A stretch of 64,000 nt of DNA from positions 9,815,018 through 9,879,017 of the forward strand of contig JAJEKV010000041.1 in the NCBI GenBank assembly GCA_021234155.1, read 5' to 3'. This DNA is from Isoetes taiwanensis (taxonomy: Eukaryota > Streptophyta > Lycopodiopsida > Isoetales > Isoetaceae). The notes under the pieces are model-generated. The model was not told the DNA's origin and did no database searches. It saw nothing but the letters and a program-made list of their open reading frames with translations. The position numbers and the translations under genes are program-made. This document shows, one piece after another, positions 1 through 9,149 of this stretch (position 1 is its first letter; each line of letters starts with the position of its first letter).

Positions 1-560
1 TTGTAAGGACCTTTAAGTATCCGGGAATCTATTTCTCTCGCTAACATGCTATGGGATGACCGTGGTAGAAAGAAGGGTCGGGCTACGGGATGGAAAGCCC
101 TCCTCTGATACAATGCGGTAATAGTCATCTGGGCACAGGTCTCGGGATTGGGCACGCGAAGCACACTTGTTCCGAAAGCACTCGCGGGAACCACGACTGC
201 CAGAAGCGGGGTAGAGGTCCGGGCCAAAGGATAAGGGTACTTGGGATAATGAGCTATACCAATAGCTCAGAAGATCCTGGGCCTAGTTCACCAAAACTAG
301 AGGGAAGATCCAAAACCACAAGCGAATTGACGGTGTTCTCCACCCAACCGGGCCAACCATGTTGAGAACTGGCAGATTAACAGCAGCGCAGAAGCAAACG
401 GCAATTTCTAGGCAAGGAGCTTCGTTCTTCAAAAGGCATTTGACTGCGGCAGTCCAAATTGACCCACGGCCACTCTTTGGCGATATCTCACGATCCACAA
501 GGAGTTAGTTGAATGAGCGACCCCAATCCGGAAACTAGACACCGAGAGCTTTCCAATGAG
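1..560 (+). pseudogene. LINE reverse transcriptase, C-terminal remnant (copy A)
   Basis: This is the counterpart of 30016-30580, where the reading frame is clearer and shows the LLYGVEVWG motif typical of the C-terminal side of plant and animal non-LTR reverse transcriptases. In copy A the same stretch (about 170-235) is shifted by several indels, and the conserved Trp codon reads as CGG. A short open stretch around 360-400 keeps the words LRTGRLT, seen in the family as LETGRLP. No intact frame remains and the N-terminal part lies outside the window. It is a dead fragment; the family is clear from copy B. Confidence 0.75.
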
Positions 561-1185
561 CCCTGATCGCCATAAACCGACTTATATTCGCCGAGATATG
601 ATCTTTTGAAGTTGGCCTTTTAAACTCCGCTATTTTTGATTGGACTTTAGCCATAATATCTAAGATATTATTTAGCTTCTACTAACATAAGATATTATTG
701 CCAATTTACTTGCCTTGCCATGCTATTAGTTTGCCTTCACACACCCATGTTAGTCCACCAAGACCAACGTTCAAGGCCACTCCCAGAGCTACCATATCCA
801 TATCAATTCCTCCTTTTGAAGGCAAAATCACCTCTGGTTGTGTTCATAAATAAATTAAGCAACAACTTAATTTATCAATTGAGCACCAACTCAATATAAT
901 TTAAGTTCAAGTTTAAAGGTGATGATCTCACAAATAGCACCAACTATTCATGACTGACCATTTTGTTGAGGCTAAAGATTTGGATAAAGGTAAAATCCTA
1001 AGTTTATTCTAGTTTAATTAAATTTCTAATACAAGAATTAGGTCAAGTTTATAAGAATTTTGGAGGATTCCATTGAGGCACCAACCTCTCACAAGAGCAC
1101 CAACTTCTTGGTTTGCATTTGCTTAGACACCAATCTAAAATTGCAAATTCATCCATTAATGTTTACAAGTATGGCACCAACCATA
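250..1185. repeat. Array of ten mini-hairpins with constant CACCAA-type loop (copy A)
   Basis: Ten short inverted repeats share a six-base loop, CACCAA in eight cases, TACCAA and CAACAA in the other two, while each stem is different. Positions and left stems are: 250-269 TGAGCTA, 283-300 CTAGTT, 750-767 TTAGTC (one A/C mismatch), 850-875 ATAAATTAAG, 878-895 ATTGAG, 933-948 AATAG, 1075-1088 GAGG, 1092-1110 CAAGAG (imperfect), 1123-1138 TTAGA and 1170-1185 TATGG. Most closing pairs are G-C. Spacing is irregular. The function is unknown; the array could be an RNA structure, a protein-recognition site or repeated insertion footprints. Confidence 0.8.
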
Positions 1186-3453
1186 ATTTTTGTATTTTAT
1201 TAATGGCATGAACAATCATCTTAAGGAAATATAACAATTTCAGATATAAAATATCTAAATTCTAAACTAAATCCTTAATCATGCTACTTTTACCCGGACA
1301 AATATTATTAGTATAGAGAGACAAGGGAAGTTAATATCAAGATCGAGTTGAATCAATATCAAGATCTTTGTCTTGAATGAGATCGAGTTGAGATTGGAAC
1401 AAGACTTTGAGATCTAGCGGATGGCGGGTCTAGATCATGAGCATACTCAAGAACCCGGAGGACATGCTATTAGAATAAGATCTTGAACACATAGAGCCTT
1501 GCATTAGAAGACTAGAGCATTAGAGATTAGAGCACAATAATGGACTAACAATAGAAATAAAGCATGAATCAAAAGTAACCTTCTAATCTAGATCACGGTG
1601 ATACAAGGTGGTACCTCAGAGCAATAAGAGGGATGATCGAGAACCGGATCAAGGATTGGGATTGGAGCTAGGATTTGGAACAAGAACTTGGACTTGGACT
1701 TGGGTGGGACCTGGGACTGGGGTAGGGGGTGGACCTAGAGCTAAAATAGAGCCGCTTGTTAGAATCACGAGCAGGGCGTTGACAACATGCCATCAATTTT
1801 GATTACCTTTAGCCATCATCAAGCTACTCATTCCTACGCAAAATGGAGTTCAAAGATAATATAACACGTTGCTTTGATCTATAAGCTTGCATCAATAAAT
1901 TTGTTGTGAAAGTAGCCATGATTATTAATAAAGTTAGTGGGGAAAGGGCCCACTTGAAAATATGTCAAGCAGTGTGGAGGCGGGTTCCATATGGATGTGT
2001 GTCTCATAAGCTCTGGCTTCTCATGGATGTTACAAACTATATCTATTTCTCCCTCCCTCCCTCCTCCCTCCTCCCTCCCTCTCCATCTCCCTCACAAGAA
2101 TCTCAATGATGAAGAGAGTGGAGGAAGGCTAGAGATCACACTGATAAAAAATTAGCTACTTCACTATCGCGATCCTACAAGCGGGATACAAGAATCCATG
2201 TAAGAGAAATACAAATAGGCTGAAGACATATACTCAAAAAGAATAGAATCTGAAATTTAAAGACTATAAGAAACAATCATGAAAAAAAAAAAAAAAAAAA
2301 AAAAAAATTTAAAGACCCAAAGGGCAAAATCAAGAACAACTAACATAAGCAAGAAAGCTTGAGATTTAAGAAGATTACAAGCATGGGTTACACAACATGA
2401 ATTGAATTTTCGGCAGAATGGTCTCTACAACCATGACCACCTTATATATAGTGCCTTATTGCATAAGGTCCAATAGTGTGGTCGCCACTAGCATGGTGAA
2501 TGCTCCCCTCTTGGAGGGCATGTAGGATGCCATTTAGCATAGGCGCGTGAAATGGCACCATGCATGCATGAGAGCGACATTTGACACTCTATGATCAATG
2601 CCGATAAATATGCATTTGGAAAGAAGGCGACAACTTGTAATGAAAGTCATTGGTTGGAACGATCTCAATGTAAAGTCTTATGATATGTGTGAGGACCATC
2701 TTCATTTAGCATGGTCATCACAAAAGTGTGAATATGTTTTTTTTTTTTTTTTTTTTACCTTTTTCCCTCACCACACATGGGACATATATTTATTGCTTTA
2801 TGTTAATGTATTTTGTAATTTAGTGAGGTGGATGCCAATGAGGGACTCCATTTAGAGAGATGCATTGCTTGTCTTTGAGGAAATGTCACAACTTCATAAC
2901 CTCAGAATGAACTAGTCAGTGCTACTTGATGATGTTCCAACTCGAGCTTATGAAGGCATTTAAAGAGGAGGACATTGAGGTTGAACATCCATTCTATGGA
3001 ATTAGAAGTTCATACATTAAACAAAAGGTAAACTAAGGAGGGTTTATTTGGAACTTGACAATTGTTCTGAGTACATTAATAAGAATAGTTACTTGTTTTG
3101 TCTCTTTCATATATTGTTTAGCTATCTGTGTTCGACTAAAGTCCAATTTGTGAACAAGATGGTTGAATAAGAACACATGATATTGAACACATGATATTGA
3201 CGCTCATTTGGAAATTACCCCACCTGCTAAGAAGATCAGATGCATAACCCGAGACGTGCCAATGACGATGGGTGTAGAAGTAAATTGTTTGATTGGATAG
3301 GCATTTTGCATAACCCATACATCAATAGCCGGATTATATGTAATGGATGGTGCAATGGAGTGTTTAAGTACTTAGGACATTCTTGCATGATAAATGTATG
3401 AGCAACTTAAAATAAAACTACTAGCATAGCTAATTAGGTAGGCACACATTTGC
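1186..3453. other. Non-coding part of copy A with simple repeats
   Basis: I see no convincing gene here. It holds a decayed hexanucleotide GGACTT/GGACTG tract near 1680-1730, a CTCC-type tract at 2050-2092, a 26-base poly-A at 2282-2307 and a 20-base poly-T at 2737-2756. The poly-A and poly-T are about 430 bases apart and face each other, which could mark retroposed fragments, but no target-site duplications were recognised. Confidence 0.6.
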
Positions 3454-4302
3454 TTAGAACGAAGGAGCAGGGGCTGGAGCTTCATTAATCTCGAGCATTT
3501 GGGCTGCACTCTCCAAAGCTATAGCCGGAGCACTGGCCATAGCCATAGCCATAGCCATGGCCCTTCCTTAGATTTTGTTATGGAGCATCTGAATCATGGA
3601 ATGCGTGCTCTTTGACAGCACCATGGGACCTCCGATCATCCGCCTTGACGGCCTCAGATAGGCGCACACATGAGTAAGTATATATCTGCATCCGAACATT
3701 TTATTCAGCAAATCTGATCAGCTTATAGAAATTTTATTTTTCTTCCCACTTGGAATGAGTTTTACCTTCCCTGCTGCAAGCTTCACGTAGAGGTCTACTA
3801 AATTAGGGCAGTTCTTTCCTGACATCCCGGTAGAGCAAAATTTCTGTGCAAATGCTTTGGATCTCTGATTCCGTCAGTGGACATGCCAATAGACATTCTT
3901 GTGAGACCATGAATTCACATTTGTCATCCTCGATCCATGTTCTTCCATCATGATATTTTGATGTCTGCAAATATAAACCTTGTATGCATGAGTTAATAAG
4001 CTTTATCTATTTTGCAAATCTCAGTTACTATTTCTACTTTTGGCACTGATAAATTGGACTTTCATCTTTGAGAGCATACTTCTCCAACACACACAGGGCT
4101 CCAGAAGATGACACAGCATATGCACATTTGTTTATAGGGCTCCTCACACTCCATATTTCCTAAAATTTGCAATAACAATTTAAAATATATCAAGACTGTT
4201 ATATATAAATTGAGCAACATTTAGCTACTTACCACTGACTCTGAAGAGCAAAGCTGCAGAGCATACAACGAAAAACAAGATCATAGAAGTTGCGCTTTTC
4301 AT
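3454..4302 (-). pseudogene. PAR1-family gene, copy A (damaged)
   Basis: This is the copy A version of the PAR1 gene at 33492-34346. Exon 1 (4302-4233) is open and encodes a signal peptide beginning MKSATSMILFF. Exon 2 (about 4159-4042) lacks two bases in the Glu-Glu-Leu-Pro region, which shifts the frame. The bases at its 3' splice border, GCCAGGCAAGT in copy B, read CCAAAAGT here, so the donor is gone. Exon 3 (about 3964-3766) and exon 4 (about 3685-3454) carry further single-base and two-base indels. As written it cannot give a full PAR1 protein. It is either a true pseudogene or a poorly corrected copy of the same gene. Confidence 0.85.
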
Positions 4303-4377
4303 TCCCTTGAGCTTCAGGAATTCTTTGCTTCAGCAAGTCTGGTGAAATGGTGGTGTTGGCTTTGAGATTGCTTCTTG

Positions 4378-4386
4378 TTATATAGG
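4378..4386 (-). promoter_or_regulatory. TATA-box-like element of PAR1 copy A
   Basis: On the minus strand the sequence reads CTATATAAC about 75 bases before the exon 1 ATG. Its spacing allows a short 5' leader, and the element is conserved in copy B. Confidence 0.5.
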
Positions 4387-4935
4387 ATTTTCTGTGGAGC
4401 ATGCATGTGTGCTAGTTGGACCGAATCAAAGATCTGGGCACAAGATTTGGCCACGGTTTTTCTGTGAATACCCGTTACCCTTGAAGACGTTGGCATTTTC
4501 TTGGTTTGTACCAGTATGGTGGCATCACATGTTCTTTTTTCCTCTTTCAGAAATTTATCTCGTGATGTGGAGCCAAATTTAAGGGCAATCATCATCATTG
4601 TTTCTACGGTACGATAAAGAGCAAACCCGATTACTTATAACAACTATAATCTTTTGTATCGTAGGAATGTATTGGTCATAAATTTGAATGCCACATTCCA
4701 TTGAAATAAAACCACAATACATAGTTTATGCCTCAACTAGAAATAGTGCCCTAGCATTGCTTGGCATTTATTGCATATAACAAATAAGAGGAGTCATACG
4801 ATACTATTACTATGAATTAGCCATTGGAAAAACATAATGTACAAAATCTGAGTGCATTTGTTATTGGTGGACATCCTTAAATTCGCCATTTAATGTTGTC
4901 GAAATATCACAGCGATACTACAAATTATCATTATT
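4387..4935. other. Region upstream of PAR1 copy A
   Basis: This stretch is the promoter-side flank of the minus-strand PAR1 gene and is shared with copy B. No other gene is visible. Duplicate similarity ends at its right border. Confidence 0.5.
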
Positions 4936-6529
4936 CCCGATTTTTCTCGCTATAGATCTTTATGTTATGATGCTAGTAGTCCTTTGCCAGGGGGGTTAGG
5001 TGGTGCCATTCCATTGTTTGGGCCTTCTTTTCCACTTCCTCGTAAGTTAGCCTCCTCAACTTTTCACTAACTTCAAGCCTCCTTACCTTCCTTAGCCACA
5101 AGATGGATCCTCTTTTTAAGGCCTTCTCTAATTATAGCTCTTGGAGACTCTCTTTTATTCTTTTGATATCCTTAACAAGGGTGGGTCTCTTTACCCTAAA
5201 GATTTATACCTTTTTATGTTTATATTACCGAATTTCAAGCCTATTTTGGATCCCTAGGTGTTTAAACCAATGGGCTTATTATCCGCCTAAGTTACGTAAT
5301 CTTGATGACTACGCTCTTTTTCAGCCACTTTTCACATCATTGATAAACTTTGGAGTCCTCTTTGATGTTGATCGCTGCTAAGATTCGCATCCTTTAATTG
5401 CCGGGCGCTCTATCACCGACATTGGCCTTTCTAGATGTTGTTTTTCGCCTTTGCTCGTTTCAACAATTATCCTGTCTTTTCCACCCCTTTCGCCCTTAAG
5501 ATCTTGAGTTTGCCTTGGCTTGTGTGGCCAATATGTCTTTGGTCATTTTTAATTGGAAATCATCCCCTTAATGGCCTAGATTCAGGTGATTGGCTCTCTG
5601 CTATTGTAGACCATCTCTATATTTTATTAGATGGGCAAAGTTTGGTTAAAGAATCAGGCCGTTTCATCGCTCTCGCTTTGGCAAAACCGGTTTAGCCCAA
5701 TTATTGCCTTAAGGTTTCTACGACTATGACTACTGGCAAGGGTATTTTTTGTTTTTATTGCAGATGTTTCTAAGTCTCAGTTTTGCAATGAGGTTGCTAG
5801 ATCCAACATAGATTTGTGCAAGTTGAAAGACCATTTTCAGGCCAGAGCTTGTTGAATTGTCGAGCCTCATCTATTTTGAAGAGATATTTGCAACCTTGGT
5901 ATGAGTTTAAAACTTAGTGTCGGATAGAGGCTTGTTCTACCTCCTTGTTTCTCCTTTTACAATTTATATGTCATGAACTTTGGTCTTCGGATGTCACGAG
6001 TCAATGCTATTTGGCATCTATCGCCTTCCATCACGCTTTTTGCAGGCCCGTCCTGAACCCACTAATCACCCTCTTGTAGGTCTTTCTCGTATTGTCAAGC
6101 CGCATTTCGCTGAGGTTGCTAGAAAACGTCCTTGGTTATTGATTTGGTACATCGTGACGAGCCCATTGATCACCCTCTCGTAGGTCTTTCTCGATGCTGC
6201 CGCAAGTTTTCGATTGAGGTTGCTAGGAAACGCCCTTTGGTTAATGATTTTGACAATCGCATTATTGTTAAGTTTCCACTTCTAGAGCTTACTCATGTGT
6301 CGTGTCGTCATTGTTCTTGCCTTTGTCAGAAGAGTAGAGATACTTAGCTTCATTGGCATGAGGCTATTTTTGCTTCCTCACATGCCGCTTCTTTTGTTCT
6401 AGAGAGCGTGGATCATACTATCCTATATCCCTAGTAGAACAACTTATTTCAATTTTGCTGGTCATAGAGAGGTAGATGGTCTTGCTCTGTGGACCTTCAT
6501 TCAGAAGCATTATAGATTCTAAGGGCCAT
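4936..6529. other. Unrecognised repeat-like DNA with coding-like fragments
   Basis: The region is pyrimidine-rich on the plus strand and has several short open stretches, for example 5103-5381 with wording such as LDDYALFQPLFTSLINFGVLFDVDRC in part. I do not recognise a family. Two sub-segments starting near 6060 and 6163 repeat each other at a period of about 103 bases, and both read roughly HPLVGLSR followed by EVARKRP. It looks like a decayed protein-coding repeat, possibly the left part of the element forming the neighbouring inverted repeat. Confidence 0.45.
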
Positions 6530-7668
6530 TGTTCTCTGAGGTAGAAGTCTATTTCATACGTATGGTTTTGCCATTGCTCACTTGCGATCGAAGAAGACCC
6601 CACTGCCTTTGGTACTCATTCTAGGAGGGGTGATGCTAATATTGCAAGAGCTTTTGCAAGAGCTTTTGACATCCCCGATCATCATTTTAAATCTCATGGT
6701 CACCGGAAGTAAGAAACATCTAAGAATGTTTATATATGTCCAATTTTAAGTGAGCAATTCTCTCGCCATGTGTTTTGGGATTTGACCTTGCTCAAAAATT
6801 AGTTCCATTTGTACCATGTCAAGACCCAAGAATGGTATTCTCTTTGCACCGCCTATTTTTCAAAGATATTTATGGAGATGCCCACAAGGGTTATTTTTTA
6901 TCACCTTGTTTCTATAGCTCTAGAAGTCACATTTACCTCTATTTCTAATAAGTAGAAGGTCGATGGCCTTCTAAAGCTAGGGGGTGACAAGTGTCCCGAA
7001 AGTAGTTAGTAACTACCAGGTACGCTTCTATTTGTAGCTTGACATGTAGGTTTTCTCAGATCGCTGAAGGCGATTCCATTCTGGGAAATTTTCTAAGCTC
7101 ATTTTCGCCCACCCTCCATTTTTTTTCCATCTTCCTCACATACATAGACCATTCTTCCATTTATCCCGCTTGACTTTGCTAACCGACTCCTATCTTGGTT
7201 ATTAGTATGTTTGTTGGTTAATAGTTATAGAGACCGTGGCTTATGTTGATATGTGACCGCTGGTTTGTGATTATTGAGGCTAAGTAGTTTATGTTGATAT
7301 GTGATTTTTGGTTTATATAGTCTTGGTGGCTTGTGTTGATATGTGATTATTGGTTTATGGTTATAGGGCCTTGGTGGTTTATGTTGATACATGACTTAGT
7401 TTGATATAGTTTTATATATGTTGATGGTATTAGAGTCCTGATTGGCAATGGTAGTTGTGTTAGTAACCTTTTGGTGTGGGCCCAGGATCTTGTCTTGTTT
7501 TACCGCTTTTTGTTTTGTTTATTTTAACAAGATGGTGCGGTGTTGTTTTATGATTTCGTTGTGAAGATGTTGCTTTCGGGATCACGCTTCTAAATAGTTA
7601 GCAGCTCACATTTACATGTAACTTTTTTTATAACTTATTTATAAACCCAAAAGGGCCTGTGAGGGCAT
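6530..7668 (+). repeat. Large inverted repeat, left arm
   Basis: Successive blocks match, in reverse complement, the arm at 8093-9125. Matching landmarks are: the words ATCGAAGAAGACC (6572 area versus 9050 area); TTGACCTTGCTCAAA; CTATAGCTCTAGAAGTCACATTTAC; AAGATG..GTTGTGAAG.TGTTGCTTTC; and ACTTATTTxTAAACCCAAAAG near 7640. Coding-like text at 6565-6710 reads LAIEEDPTAFGTH and later FDIPDHHFKSH, mirrored by LAIEEDHIAFVTY and FDIPDRPFKAH in the other arm, so both derive from one protein-coding element. The family is unknown. Confidence 0.8.
7200..7410. repeat. Degenerate tandem repeat inside the left arm
   Basis: About four degenerate units of 55-65 bases carry the core TTATGTTGATATGTGATT. The reverse arm has two units of the same repeat at about 8340-8460, so the repeat was part of the ancestral element and differs in copy number between arms. 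Confidence 0.65.
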
Positions 7669-8092
7669 GAGAGTTTTTTTTTTTACTTTTCTCAGTTGTG
7701 AATAAGATCTCTTAGATAGTTTATCTTTGGGGTTTGCTCGAAAAAAAAAAAAATGCTAGGTTTTCATCCTGTGGAGCATTTTGAATGTTCACAAGGGCCA
7801 TTTTGTAGCATACAAAGTGGCCCTTGTGATGCATCTCCTGTAAAGAGAAACATGCTACAAAATAACCGCTGTGGACATCGCTATAAAATGAAAACATGTT
7901 TGAGCCATCTCCATAAATAGAAACATGTCTATAAAACACACATGCTCATGCTTGCTAATGACATGCATATATTCAAGAATGAAGCTTATCATCAAGATGA
8001 AAGCCTCGGCCTTTCGCCCGAAAAACCCTAAAGATAAACCATTATATAAGAGATGTTATTTAAAATTAAAAAATAAAAGGACCCTTTATATA

Positions 8093-9125
8093 TACTGCAT
8101 CTTTTGGGTTTACAAATAAGTTGTAAAAAACTCACATGAATGTGGGAGTTGATAACTATTCGTGAAGATGATTGAAAGCAACACCTTCACAACCGAGATT
8201 GTAAACACGACGGCCATCTTGCAAAAAAAGAGGCACAAGTAAGATAAGACCCCGCCCACCGACATATCGCTGCCAATAACTCTCAATAGCCAATCCGACT
8301 TGAATACCGCCAACATACAAAGTAAAACCATGACAATCCAAGTCATGTATTATTATAAGCTACTAAGGCTCTATAATCATAATCTACCAATCACGATCAA
8401 CATGACTCACCAAGGCTCTATAACCATAAACCAACATGATTATAGAAATAACTAAGGCAAGTCATACCGTAAGGTCAAACAAGATAACCGGAGAGAATGG
8501 TTTATGTATCGCCAGTAAAGATGGAAAACGAGGGAGGGTAGGGAGGAGGCAAGGGCTAATAAAATTTTTAGAATGGAGATGCACATATAAGCTACCGATG
8601 CGGGACACCGCGGATGCCAAGCTACAAAGAGGGCGAAAGGCCCGCAATTGCTAATCGCTGAGACACTTGTCACCTAGTTTTAAAAGGTCATTCACCTTCT
8701 ATTTGTTGGAAATGAATGTAAATGTGACTTCTAGAGCTATAGAGACAAGTTAGACAAAGTGGCCCCTTGTCGGCATCTCCATAAATAGAAACATACCGAC
8801 AAAGAGCCAAAGATTCTAGGGTCAATAATTTAGGGTCTTTTCATAGTGTCAATGAAATAAATATTTGAGCAAGGTCAAGTTTCAAAGCATCGGTGACAAA
8901 GTCAGCCTCAAAGTTGAATATCTATAAGCTGGGATCAAGCTTCGACTTTCTGGGCCACTCATGAGCTTTGAAAGGGCGGTCAGGAATGTCAAAACCTGTT
9001 ACAAGAGTAAACCACCCTCCTCCCTAATAAGTAACAAAGGCAATGTGGTCTTCTTCGATAGCAAGCACACCCACGAGAGTAGAATATGAAATAGACTTCC
9101 TCGGCAAAAAAGTTGTGTGAGCGTG
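8093..9125 (-). repeat. Large inverted repeat, right arm
   Basis: This is the reverse-complement partner of 6530-7668, separated from it by about 425 bases. Identity is patchy, with indels. The spacer holds a third, short copy of one block (about 7785-7925 resembles 8755-8810). On the minus strand, 8341-8110 and 8673-8452 are partly open but cannot be assigned. The pair could be one foldback element or two copies inserted in opposite directions. Confidence 0.8.
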
Positions 9126-9149
9126 CCTTTGTCAATTACGTAATTACAA

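Larger units (their letters stand above)
1..4935. repeat. Segmental duplication, copy A
   Basis: The whole stretch aligns in order and orientation to 30016-34968. Similarity is lost at about 4935, where the text after ACAAATTATCATT differs between copies. The window opens inside the unit, so the left end of copy A is outside view. Differences from copy B are mainly short indels and clustered substitutions. Both copies share a LINE tail, a hairpin array, a CTCC tract, poly-A and poly-T runs and a PAR1 gene. Copy A is the more damaged of the two in every coding part that can be compared except PAR1 exon 1. Confidence 0.95.

Noticed and set aside
250-1185. The hairpin array as a CRISPR array
   Set aside because: The repeats are inverted and only six bases are constant, spacing is irregular, and the sequence is clearly eukaryotic.
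2282-2756. A retroposed copy between the poly-A and poly-T runs
   Set aside because: The runs face each other, but no target-site duplication or recognisable body was found.
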